Shown piece by piece: positions 6,871 to 13,558 of a DNA stretch of 20,032 nucleotides. The translations under genes were made by a program, and so were the position numbers. Position 1 is the first letter of the stretch. Every line of letters begins with the position of its first letter. This stretch comes from JBOGFI01 sp050743365 (GTDB lineage: Bacteria; Actinomycetota; Acidimicrobiia; IMCC26256; JACDBD01), in the NCBI GenBank assembly GCA_050743365.1, contig JBOGFI010000226.1, forward strand, positions 1 to 20,032. The letters run 5' to 3'. The notes beneath the pieces were generated by a model that was not told the DNA's origin, made no database searches, and saw only the letters and a program-made list of their open reading frames with translations.

Positions 6871-9336
6871 ATGCCCGACGACGGCATCCAGCAAACGCTC
6901 GGCAGCGTTGAGCCCATCGAGATCCAGGAGGAGATGGAACGCTCCTTCCTGGATTACGCGATGTCGGTCATCACCGCGCGTGCGCTACCCGACGCACGCG
7001 ACGGGCTCAAGCCCGTGCACCGGCGGATCCTCTACGGCATGTACGAGCAGGGGCTCCGGCCCGACCGCAAGCACCGCAAGTCGGCCCAGGCAGTCGGCGA
7101 CGTGATGGGCAAGTACCACCCCCACGACAGCACGGCCATCTACGACGCCCTGGCGCGCATGGCGCAGGACTTCTCGTTGCGCTACCCGCTTGTCGACGGC
7201 CACGGGAACTTCGGTTCGCCCGACCCCAACGACCGACCGGCTGCCCAGCGCTACACCGAGGCGCGTCTCGCGCCGCTGGCGATGGAGTTGCTGGGCGAGA
7301 TCGACGAGGACACGGTCGACTTCGCCGACACCTACGACGGCGAGAACACCGAGCCGACGGTGCTCCCGGCCCGCTTCCCCAACATGCTCGCCAACGGAGT
7401 GGGCGGCATCGCGGTGGGGATGGCGACCAACATCCCGCCCCACAACCTGCGGGAGGTGATCGACGCCGCCATCCACGTCGTCGACAACCCCGATGCATCG
7501 GCTGAGGACCTGATGCAGTTCGTGCAGGGGCCCGACTTCCCCACCGGCGCCCTGATCCTCGGCCGGTCGGGAATCCAGGACGCCTATCGCACCGGTCGCG
7601 GCTCCATCAAGATGCGGGCGGTCGCGGAGGTCGACGAAGGCCGGCGGGGCGAGCAGCGCATCGTCGTGACCGAGGTGCCCTACCAGACCTCGGTGGAGGT
7701 CATCGGCCAGAAGGTCGCCGAGCTCGTCAACGAGCGCAGGGTCGACGGGATTCGCGATGTCCGCAACGAGTCGTCGGGCAACACGCTGAGGCTCGTGATC
7801 GAGCTCAAGCGCGACGCGAATCCCCAGGTCGTGCTCAACCAGCTGTACAAGCACACCCCGATGCAGACGACCTTCCCCGTGCACATGCTGGCGCTTGTCG
7901 ACGGGGTGCCGCGGCTGCTGTCGCTCGATCGGGCGGTCGTGGTCTACATCGCCCATCAGGTCGAGGTCGTCACCCGCCGTACCGAGTTCCGCCTGCGCAA
8001 GACGAAGGAGCGCGCCCACGTCATCGAGGGACTGGTCAAGGCCCTCGACATGCTCGACGCGGTGATCGCGCTCATCCGCGGCGCCGACGACGTCGACACG
8101 GCGCGGACCGGCCTCATGGCGGAGCCGTTCTCGTTCACGGAGATCCAGGCCAACCACATCCTCGACATGCCGCTGCGGAGGCTGACGGCGCTCGAGCGGA
8201 AGAAGCTGCACGACGAGCTCGAGGAGCTGCTCGAGGCGATCAAGGAGCTCGAGTCCATCCTCAAGAGCAAGACGAAGCTCCGCGGCGTGATCAAGAAGGA
8301 GCTCGCCGCCATCCGCGACCGCTACGGCGACGACCGGCGCACGAAGATCACCTTCGACACCGGCGACCTCGACGTGCTCGACCTCATTGAGGACGAAGAG
8401 GTCGTCGTGGTGCTCTCGAAGAAGGGCTACGTCAAGGCGGTCGCCGCCGACGCGTTCCGGCGCCAGGGTCGGGGCGGCCGGGGCGTGGCCGGGGCACGGC
8501 TGCGCGACGAGGACTACGTGGAGCAGCTCCTCATCACCACCGCCCACTCCTACCTGCTGTTCTTCTCGAACCGCGGGCGGGTCTACCGCCTCCGGGCGCA
8601 CGAGATCCCGATGAAGGAGCGCACCGCGCGCGGCACCGCGATCGTGAACCTGCTCGCGCTCACGCCCGACGAGCGGATCCAGGCCATCATCGACACCCGC
8701 ACCTACGAGGACGGCGCCTACCTGTTCTTCGCGACGAGGCGTGGCATCGTGAAGAAGACGCGCATCACCGAGTACGACTCCTCGATCCGCAGCGGGCTCA
8801 AGGCCATCAACCTCAACCCCGGCGACGAGCTCGTGCGCGTCATCCAGACCACCGGCGGCGACGACATCATGATGGTGTCGCGCGACGGCATGACGATTCG
8901 CTTCGCCGAGAGCGGCGTGCGGGCGATGGGCCGCGCCACGGCCGGGGTACGGGGCATGAAGCTCAGGAGCCCCGAGGACGCGGTCGTTGCCTGCACCGTC
9001 GCCCGGAACGACGCCGTGATGCTGTTCGTGAGCACCAGCGGGCACGGCAAGCGGACCCGGCTCAACCTGTTCAAACGGCAGGGTCGAGGCGGGCAGGGCG
9101 TACGGGGCATGAAGGTCACCGCCACCAGGCGCGGGGTGGTGGCGGCCTTCACCGTCGGCCCTGACGACGAGGTCTTGGTCATCTCGTCGGGTGGCAATAT
9201 CATTCGCACGGGAGCCAAGGAGATTTCAGCGCAGGGGCGCGATGCGACCGGCGTGCGGGTGGCCCGATTGGGTGAGGGCCAGACCGTGGCGGCGGTCGCG
9301 CCTGTGCTCGAGACCGTCGACGGAGAGGACGCGTAG
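6871..9336 (+). CDS. gyrA: DNA gyrase subunit A
   Basis: GyrA carries the active-site tyrosine and the DNA-wrapping C-terminal domain of gyrase. The 821-residue product has the catalytic tyrosine Y128 within AAQRYTEARLAPLAME. A long coiled-coil region follows (about residues 370-490). The C-terminal beta-pinwheel contains RQGRGGRG (GyrA box) and later KRQGRGGQGVRGMK. ATG 6871 follows GGGAGGG by nine bases. One oddity is the loop before the tyrosine. The quinolone-pocket motif normally written HPHGD[SA]xxYD reads HPHDSTAIYD (D86, S87, T88, D92), verified codon by codon at 7117-7146. A DUF3566 gene follows five bases after the stop. Confidence 0.98.
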   Translation: MPDDGIQQTLGSVEPIEIQEEMERSFLDYAMSVITARALPDARDGLKPVHRRILYGMYEQGLRPDRKHRKSAQAVGDVMGKYHPHDSTAIYDALARMAQDFSLRYPLVDGHGNFGSPDPNDRPAAQRYTEARLAPLAMELLGEIDEDTVDFADTYDGENTEPTVLPARFPNMLANGVGGIAVGMATNIPPHNLREVIDAAIHVVDNPDASAEDLMQFVQGPDFPTGALILGRSGIQDAYRTGRGSIKMRAVAEVDEGRRGEQRIVVTEVPYQTSVEVIGQKVAELVNERRVDGIRDVRNESSGNTLRLVIELKRDANPQVVLNQLYKHTPMQTTFPVHMLALVDGVPRLLSLDRAVVVYIAHQVEVVTRRTEFRLRKTKERAHVIEGLVKALDMLDAVIALIRGADDVDTARTGLMAEPFSFTEIQANHILDMPLRRLTALERKKLHDELEELLEAIKELESILKSKTKLRGVIKKELAAIRDRYGDDRRTKITFDTGDLDVLDLIEDEEVVVVLSKKGYVKAVAADAFRRQGRGGRGVAGARLRDEDYVEQLLITTAHSYLLFFSNRGRVYRLRAHEIPMKERTARGTAIVNLLALTPDERIQAIIDTRTYEDGAYLFFATRRGIVKKTRITEYDSSIRSGLKAINLNPGDELVRVIQTTGGDDIMMVSRDGMTIRFAESGVRAMGRATAGVRGMKLRSPEDAVVACTVARNDAVMLFVSTSGHGKRTRLNLFKRQGRGGQGVRGMKVTATRRGVVAAFTVGPDDEVLVISSGGNIIRTGAKEISAQGRDATGVRVARLGEGQTVAAVAPVLETVDGEDA

Positions 9337-9341
9337 GCCCC

Positions 9342-9839
9342 ATGGCGAGAGCCCCCGACGAGGTGGACCCGCGCCCGACGCGCGCGGTCGCGACGGCGAA
9401 GCCGGCCCCGGCTAGGCCGCCGAAGCCGACGCGAGCCCAGCGCAAGGCCGAACGCGACGCGCGGCCGCGGCCGGTTCCGCGACGTCTCCGCCACACGATC
9501 CAGAAGGTCGACCTGTGGTCGGTGCTGAAGCTGTCGCTCTGCTTCTACCTTTGCGGGCTCGCGGTCACCATGGTGGCGCTGATCGCCCTGTGGCTCATCG
9601 CCGACGCGTTCGGCGCCGTGACCAACGTCGAGGAGTTCATCGGCGACCTGCTCTCGTCCGAGGACTTCACCTTCCTCTCCGGCGAGATGCTCCGGGGAGT
9701 CGCCCTCGTCGGCCTCGTGGTCGTGGTGCTCCAGGTCGTGATCACCGTCATCGCGGCCGCGTTCTACAACCTCTTCGCCGAGCTCTTCGGCGGCGTCGAG
9801 ATCACCGTCGTCGAGGAGGAGCTGATTCGGCGCTCCTAG
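9342..9839 (+). CDS. DUF3566 transmembrane protein
   Basis: This is a 165-residue membrane protein of the actinobacterial DUF3566 family, whose function is not established. The first 50 residues are charged and rich in Pro, Ala and Arg, likely cytoplasmic. They are followed by HTIQKVDLWSVLKLSLCFYLCGLAV, which leads into the first membrane segment (about 60-85). The loop contains NVEEFIGDLL, and a second membrane segment lies at about 125-147, ending AAFYNLFAELFGGVEITV. The W-S-V-L-K and Y-N-L motifs are the family hallmarks. ATG 9342 sits five bases after gyrA, so it is the last gene of the gyrase operon. The gyrBA-DUF3566-tRNA-Ile order is typical of actinobacteria. Confidence 0.9.
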   Translation: MARAPDEVDPRPTRAVATAKPAPARPPKPTRAQRKAERDARPRPVPRRLRHTIQKVDLWSVLKLSLCFYLCGLAVTMVALIALWLIADAFGAVTNVEEFIGDLLSSEDFTFLSGEMLRGVALVGLVVVVLQVVITVIAAAFYNLFAELFGGVEITVVEEELIRRS

Positions 9840-9859
9840 GGTCGGCGGCGCGGGACGGC

Positions 9860-9868
9860 TGGTACGCT
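9860..9868 (+). promoter_or_regulatory. Weak candidate promoter for tRNA-Ile
   Basis: TGG-TACGCT (9860-9868) looks like an extended -10 element 35 bases before the tRNA. No -35 element is evident. Read-through from the gyrase operon is an alternative. Confidence 0.3.
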
Positions 9869-9902
9869 CGGCTCTCTGTGCGCCCGGCCAGGCGCGCCGA
9901 CC

Positions 9903-9976
9903 GGGGCTATAGCTCAGTCGGTTAGAGCGCATCCCTGATAAGGATGAGGTCGGTGGTTCGATTCCACCTAGCCCCA
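9903..9976 (+). tRNA. tRNA-Ile (anticodon GAT)
   Basis: A complete cloverleaf is visible: acceptor GGGGCTA pairing with TAGCCCC, the D-arm AGCTCAGTCGGTTAGAGC, anticodon stem CATCC/GGATG enclosing CTGATAA (GAT at 9937-9939), and a T-arm GGTGG-TTCGATT-CCACC. The discriminator base is A, and CCA is not encoded. Position just after the gyrA operon is conserved in actinobacteria. Confidence 0.97.
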
Positions 9977-10020
9977 CGCGGCCGGGGCGGTCCACCCGCC
10001 GCCGCCGTACACTTCGTGCC

Positions 10021-10158
10021 GTGAAGACGTTCCGCCGCGGGCTGATCGTCGCGCTCATCGCCGTTGTCGTCGGCGGCTTCGTGCGCCTGCGGGGGAAGGG
10101 CGGCGTGCCGCCGACGAGCGGTGGATGGCGGGAGCTCGAGGGCCCCGAGTTTCGGTGA
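10021..10158 (+). CDS. Small single-pass membrane protein, 45 residues
   Basis: I do not recognise a named family. GTG at 10021 opens a 45-residue frame: a basic start VKTFRRG, a hydrophobic stretch LIVALIAVVVGGF (about residues 8-20) and a polar tail containing PPTSGGWRELEGPEFR. The layout suggests a type-I-in or anchored peptide with a short tail outside the membrane core. Codon third positions are almost all G or C, as in the flanking genes. The stop overlaps the next start as GTGA, so the two are probably translated together. No strong Shine-Dalgarno sequence precedes the GTG. It is too short for default gene callers and could be missed. Confidence rests on the start/stop coupling, codon bias and the membrane segment. 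Confidence 0.6.
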   Translation: MKTFRRGLIVALIAVVVGGFVRLRGKGGVPPTSGGWRELEGPEFR

Positions 10159-11162
10159 CCACCGTCCTGCTCGTGGGCGCGGGCGCAGTCGGCGCCCAGG
10201 CTGCCCGCCAGGTCGTCGACACACCCGGCGTCGAGCGCCTGCTTCTCGCGGTTCGGGACCACGAGCACGCCCGGGCTCTCGCCCGCGCGCTCGGCGCGAC
10301 CGCCGAGACGGTCGTGCATGCGCCCGGTGACCCCCTCCCGACCGGCGTCGACGCGGTTGCGACCGCGCTACCGGCGGCAGTCGACGCCGGGCCTGCCCGC
10401 CGAGCAGTGGAGGCGGGGGTCCCGGTCGCATCGGCGGTGGACGACCACGATGGAATTCGCGCCCTGCTCGAGCTGGACGCCGCCGCCCGTGAGGCGGGTG
10501 TGGTGGTCGCGGCCGGCTGCGGCCTCGCCCCCGGCCTCGCCTGCGTGCTGGCCCGCCATGCGGCCGGCGCGCTCGACCGTGTCGACGAGGTGCACGTCGC
10601 CCGCTCCGGCGTCGCCGGCCCGGCGTCGCGGACGTCACTCCGGCGGGCGTGCCGGGAGCGACCGGGCGAATGGCGCGAGGAGGCCTGGCACGACGAGCGG
10701 AGCGGCGACGCCGAGCTCGTGTGGTTTCCCGATCCGATCGGTGCGCGTGAGTGCGAGCCGGTGGCGTCGGGCGTGGCGTTGCTCGTGGCCGCGTTCCCGG
10801 GCATCGCGCAGGCGACAGTGCGCTTCGACAAGGCGCTGGCCCGGCGGGCCGGCGCCAGGATCAGGCGACGGCGGGAGGACGACGGTTGGGGCGCGGCCCG
10901 CATCGAGGTGTGGGGTTGGCGCGGCCGCGCTCGGGAGTCGATCGTGTACGGGGTGGTCGACCGGACAGCCGTGGCCGCGGGCACGGTCCTGGGCGTCACC
11001 GCGGCGGGGCTGGCGGGCGCCTTGCCCGCGGTCTCGCTACGCGCCGGGCACGAACACGGTGCGCAAGGCCTGGCGGCGCTGGTCGAGCCAGTGCCGTTCC
11101 TCGCCGAGCTGGCCCGGCGGGGAGTGAAGGCCGCCGCGTTCGAGGGCGTGGCCGTTGCCTGA
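10155..11162 (+). CDS. Saccharopine-dehydrogenase-like NAD(P)-binding oxidoreductase
   Basis: The 335-residue product opens (GTG)TTVLLVGAGAVGAQAARQVV, a Rossmann fold with G-x-G-x-x-G for NAD(P). It then shows the typical family pattern of a strand ending in VDAVATALPA, a later strand GVPVASAVDD, and CGLAPGLACVLARHA, which matches the saccharopine dehydrogenase-like hinge where the substrate domain begins. The substrate domain ends with a Rossmann-side segment AAGTVLGVTAAGLAGALP. The frame is open further upstream, but GTG 10155 overlaps the stop of the small membrane ORF (GTGA) and begins exactly at the Rossmann strand. The substrate is unknown, and proteins of this fold include many not acting on saccharopine. 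The downstream frame overlaps its 3' end by eight bases, suggesting an operon. Confidence 0.75.
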   Translation: MTTVLLVGAGAVGAQAARQVVDTPGVERLLLAVRDHEHARALARALGATAETVVHAPGDPLPTGVDAVATALPAAVDAGPARRAVEAGVPVASAVDDHDGIRALLELDAAAREAGVVVAAGCGLAPGLACVLARHAAGALDRVDEVHVARSGVAGPASRTSLRRACRERPGEWREEAWHDERSGDAELVWFPDPIGARECEPVASGVALLVAAFPGIAQATVRFDKALARRAGARIRRRREDDGWGAARIEVWGWRGRARESIVYGVVDRTAVAAGTVLGVTAAGLAGALPAVSLRAGHEHGAQGLAALVEPVPFLAELARRGVKAAAFEGVAVA

Positions 11163-11862
11163 GCGCACCTTGACTCCGGCGACGTGGCCGCGCCTGCGGC
11201 TGGAACGCCGGCGGGCGGTGCAGCGGGTGGACGTCGACGGAGAGCGGCTCGACGTGGCCATGGGAGCGCTGCGGCTGCGGGCGGAGTGGACGGCCGCGAG
11301 AGGGTCAGGCAGTCTCGGAGTGGCAATCGCGACGCCCCTGGAGGTCTCGTGGCGCGCCCGCGCCGGTGGCGTCGACCGGTGTTCGGTGCCCCTGGCCGGG
11401 CGCAGCCCCATCGGCCTGATCGGAGCTGTGCTTACCCGGCGCGGGGGCCGGAACGGTATGGAGGATGACATGGCACAGGATCGCACTGAGCAGATCGCGG
11501 CCGTGGCCCGAGACGTGACCCGCGCCGAGGCGATCGCCGCCGCCCTGAGTTCCGCTGCGAGCGGCGCGGGGGCGGTGGGGCCGACGACTTCTGTGGGCGA
11601 CCGCTCGGTGGTCCCGCTGACCGAGACGTTCTTCGCCGGTGGTTACGGCGGCGGCGGCGGCGCGAGCGACGCCGAGGCCGGCGCCGGCGCGGGAGGAGGA
11701 GGCGGCGGTGTGGGACGGAGCCGGACCGTCGCCGTCGTCGAGGTCACGCCCGACGGCGTGGCGGTGCTACCGGTACTCGACAAGACAGCGATCGCGCTCG
11801 CGGCGCTCGGTGCCGGCGTGGGACTCCTCGGCGCAGTGATGCGGGTTCGACGACGCCGGTGA
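11155..11862 (+). CDS. GerW/YtfJ-family protein with N-terminal extension
   Basis: The C-terminal half (about residues 106-235) matches the GerW (sporulation protein YtfJ) family. It has a helix RTEQIAAVARDVTRAEAIAAAL, then VGDRSVVPLTETFFAGGYGGGGG, a long glycine-rich stretch, and TVAVVEVTPDGVAVLPVLD followed by a hydrophobic C-terminal segment ending RRRR. The N-terminal 105 residues are Arg-rich with strand-like GVAIATPLEVSWRARAG and I do not recognise them. TTG 11155 gives one 235-residue product overlapping the preceding gene by eight bases. ATG 11470, with GGAGG five bases upstream, would instead give a normal-length 130-residue GerW protein and leave 11163-11469 as a separate or non-coding stretch. 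Third-position GC is high throughout, favouring coding. GerW relatives occur in non-sporulating actinobacteria, and their role there is not established. Confidence 0.7.
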   Translation: MPERTLTPATWPRLRLERRRAVQRVDVDGERLDVAMGALRLRAEWTAARGSGSLGVAIATPLEVSWRARAGGVDRCSVPLAGRSPIGLIGAVLTRRGGRNGMEDDMAQDRTEQIAAVARDVTRAEAIAAALSSAASGAGAVGPTTSVGDRSVVPLTETFFAGGYGGGGGASDAEAGAGAGGGGGGVGRSRTVAVVEVTPDGVAVLPVLDKTAIALAALGAGVGLLGAVMRVRRRR

Positions 11863-11951
11863 GCGCGTGATCCGCGTTGCGCGACGACCGGTGGCCCTGG
11901 CCGCAGGCCCACCATCGGCGATGTCGCGAACCACTACCCTCGGGGCTCCGC

Positions 11952-12025
11952 GGGGACGTAGCTCAGTTGGCGAGAGCGCCTGCTTTGCAAGCAGGAGGTC
12001 GTGGGTTCGAGTCCCATCGTCTCCA
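11952..12025 (+). tRNA. tRNA-Ala (anticodon TGC)
   Basis: A full cloverleaf is present: acceptor GGGGACG pairing with CGTCTCC (one G-T pair), the D-arm AGCTCAGTTGGCGAGAGC, anticodon stem CCTGC/GCAGG around TTTGCAA (TGC at 11986-11988), and a T-arm GTGGG-TTCGAGT-CCCAT with one wobble/mismatch position. The discriminator is A, with no encoded CCA. TACCCT at 11935-11940 is a possible -10. In many actinobacteria this tRNA directly follows tRNA-Ile; here about 2 kb intervenes. Confidence 0.97.
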
Positions 12026-12049
12026 CTGCAGGGATTTCGCGGTTTGATC

Positions 12050-12063
12050 GCTCTGTACAGAGC
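12050..12063 (+). promoter_or_regulatory. 14-bp perfect palindrome
   Basis: GCTCTGTACAGAGC is a perfect inverted repeat lying between tRNA-Ala and the 37-residue membrane ORF. TTGATC at 12044-12049 immediately precedes it. It could be an operator for the downstream gene or part of the tRNA 3' processing/termination region. No T-run follows. Confidence 0.35.
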
Positions 12064-12119
12064 ATGATGACGGGATAACCTCGGCAGGTGGCCACCCGCG
12101 CTCGAGGAGGAGGGCCTCG

Positions 12120-12233
12120 GTGACCAAGCCCACGCCGCGAGGGCGTGACCTGAAGTCGAGTCTCGGGTACGCGGCGATCATCCTTGCGCTCGGGATCGCC
12201 ATTGCTCTCGTCGTGTTTGTCGGACGTGCCTGA
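12120..12233 (+). CDS. Small single-pass membrane protein, 37 residues
   Basis: No family is recognised. GTG at 12120 gives VTKPTPRGRDLKSSLGYAA followed by a hydrophobic helix IILALGIAIALVVFVG and a two-residue tail. This makes it a basic N-terminus plus one membrane-spanning segment. The start is well supported by GGAGGAGGG ending five bases upstream, one of the strongest Shine-Dalgarno sequences in the window. It is a single small gene between tRNA-Ala and the convergent desaturase gene, from which it is separated by 42 bases. The codon pattern resembles real genes but is somewhat less GC-biased than the origin genes. Short length makes the call moderate. Confidence 0.6.
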   Translation: MTKPTPRGRDLKSSLGYAAIILALGIAIALVVFVGRA

Positions 12234-12275
12234 GAGGCTGGGAACCAGGTCCGCGCGCCAACCCTGGGCTCGACG

Positions 12276-13136
12276 TCATCGTCGACTAAGCGCAGTCACA
12301 CCTCGTGGCCCATGATCTGCTCGCACGCGAGGAGGCGGCGTGCGGAGGTCTCGCACGACGCCGACGATGCTCAGCAACCTGAGGACGTAATACGTCGTGT
12401 CGAGCTCCCACCAGTAGAAGCCCTGGCGAGCCGATGCCGGGTAGTGATGATGGTTGTTGTGCCATCCCTCGCCGCCGGTCAGCAGTGCGACGGCAAGCGA
12501 GTTCCGGCTGGTGTCGTCGGTGTCGTAGCGGCGACGACCGAAGACATGTGCGAACGAGTTCACCGAGAAGGTCGCGTGCCACAGCAGCACCGTCGACAGG
12601 AAGAAGCCGACGAAGAGGCCGCTCCAGCCGGCAATCAGGTAGCACACCACGCCTAGCGTCCAGGGCGGGATCCAGTCGTAGCGGTCGAGGAAGCGCAGCT
12701 CCGGGTAGCGGGCGAGGTCGCGGATGGCCCGCTCATCGGTCGTGTCAGCGTGGTCGCAGAGGATCCAGCCGATGTGGCTCCACCAGAACCCCTCCTTCGG
12801 CGAGTGCGGGTCGCGGTCGGTATCGGCATAACGATGGTGAGCACGGTGGTGGCCGCTCCACCACAGGACACCCCTCTGACACGCGGTGCCACCGCCGAAG
12901 GCCATGACGAACTGCGCCACCCGCCCCAGCTTGTAGCTGCGATGCGAGAAGTAGCGGTGGTACCCCGCCGTGATGAAGAACGCGCGGACCCAGAACGTCG
13001 CCGCGCACAGCGCGAGTGAGCGCGCCGTCACGCCGGTCACGAGCACCCCCAGCGCCAGGAGGTGCATCGCGAAGAACGTGAGCGAGGAGCCCAGGTTGAC
13101 GCGCCTGTCGGGCGGGCGAAGAACAGCAGTACGGAT
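12276..13136 (-). CDS. Acyl-CoA (stearoyl-type, delta-9) fatty acid desaturase
   Basis: This is a membrane di-iron enzyme that introduces a cis double bond in long-chain acyl-CoA (or acyl-lipid), altering membrane fluidity. The three histidine boxes are intact: GYHRYFSHRSY (HxxxxH), SGHHRAHHRYADTDRDPHSP (HxxHH) and GEGWHNNHHHYP (HxxHH), spaced as in the stearoyl-CoA desaturase family. Hydrophobic segments precede each region. An internal ATG at 13065-13067 would give 263 residues but removes the family-like segment RRVNLGSSLTFFAMHLLALGV. The frame continues upstream to a TAG without any ATG, GTG or TTG. The only codon with a well-placed Shine-Dalgarno sequence (GGAGG, 13142-13146, five bases away) is ATC at 13134-13136, giving 286 residues. 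I use that start with caution. A TetR-type palindrome lies just upstream. Confidence 0.9.
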   Translation of the reverse strand: MRTAVLRPPDRRVNLGSSLTFFAMHLLALGVLVTGVTARSLALCAATFWVRAFFITAGYHRYFSHRSYKLGRVAQFVMAFGGGTACQRGVLWWSGHHRAHHRYADTDRDPHSPKEGFWWSHIGWILCDHADTTDERAIRDLARYPELRFLDRYDWIPPWTLGVVCYLIAGWSGLFVGFFLSTVLLWHATFSVNSFAHVFGRRRYDTDDTSRNSLAVALLTGGEGWHNNHHHYPASARQGFYWWELDTTYYVLRLLSIVGVVRDLRTPPPRVRADHGPRGVTALSRR

Positions 13137-13155
13137 GACGACCTCCGCGTTCGTT

Positions 13156-13177
13156 CTCTACCGACCGGTAGGTAGAG
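13156..13177 (-). promoter_or_regulatory. TetR-type operator upstream of the desaturase
   Basis: A 22-bp inverted repeat has half-sites CTCTACC and GGTAGAG around a GACCGGTA core. Ten of eleven base pairs are symmetric; only 13163/13170 mismatch. It sits 20 bases before the proposed ATC start and overlaps a possible minus-strand -10, TAGTCT (13176-13181). A palindrome with a central ACCGGT is the usual form of actinobacterial TetR-family operators. No tetR gene is in the window. Confidence 0.6.
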
Positions 13178-13178
13178 A

Positions 13179-13424
13179 CTAACGCCAGATTGGCGGGCGG
13201 CTCCATTGGCCGCCCTCAGCCTCGTCATAGAGCTCGAGCGCCCCGGTTTCGGGATTGCTCGAGTAGCTGGTCGCGAGCCGGTCGAGCGCGGGAGCGAGCA
13301 CGCTGAAACCGGTGTCCAACATGGCGAGCGGCTCGAAGGGGCGGTCGCGCAAGAACGTCTCGAACGCCTGGCCCGAGGCGCGCGCGATCAGGACGCCTCC
13401 GCCGGTGTCAGATGCGACCTTGCC
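13179..13424 (-). pseudogene. Remnant of a beta-lactamase-family serine hydrolase gene
   Basis: The minus strand reads GKVASDTGGGVLIARASG, then AFETFLRDRPFEPLAMLDTGF, then LDRLATSYSSNPETGALELYD and AEGGQWSRPPIWR before TAG at 13179-13181. This corresponds to a middle stretch of class-C-beta-lactamase-like serine hydrolases, the segment after the S-x-x-K and Y-x-N motifs: FL..R.FEPLGM.DTGF, LDRLA..Y, W.RPP. Both catalytic motifs and the whole C-terminal part (normally continuing into a glycine-rich segment) are missing, and no start codon precedes it. The readable similarity covers only about 80 residues of a family usually near 400. It is a decayed leftover from a deletion, lying between the desaturase operator and an orphan gene. 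Family assignment is by eye. Confidence 0.6.
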
Positions 13425-13492
13425 CGCTAGCCCGAACTCATCGGTCGCACCGGTTTCGTAACTGCGCGAAAGGGGTAGCTATCGGACCTGCC

Positions 13493-13522
13493 TTGACAGT
13501 TCAGCCGGCCGTGCGTTATCCG
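13493..13522 (+). promoter_or_regulatory. Candidate promoter for the RHH-like gene
   Basis: TTGACA (13493-13498) is a perfect -35 element. TATCCG (13517-13522) is an imperfect -10 at 18 bases. Transcription would start near 13529, about 30 bases before ATG 13559. This supports that start over the open frame further upstream. Confidence 0.45.
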
Positions 13523-13558
13523 TGGCAGCACGGTCTCTCTGCGTGGGAGCAGCCCTCG

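Noticed and set aside
8718..10319. Long minus-strand frame containing GGIEPPTSSLSGMRSNRLSY
   Set aside because: It is antisense to gyrA, the DUF3566 gene and tRNA-Ile; the peptide is the classic artefact of an antisense tRNA.
11963..12202. Minus-strand frame containing RWDSNPRPPACKAGALAN
   Set aside because: It is the antisense reading of tRNA-Ala, a well-known spurious protein pattern in databases.
13195..13215. Seven-base-pair hairpin GGGCGGC / GCCGCCC as a terminator
   Set aside because: It lies inside the pseudogene coding sequence, has no T-run, and no transcript end is expected there.
13206..13430. Plus-strand 74-residue frame over the serine hydrolase remnant
   Set aside because: The opposite strand shows clear protein-family similarity; the plus-strand peptide resembles nothing and lacks a convincing ribosome site.
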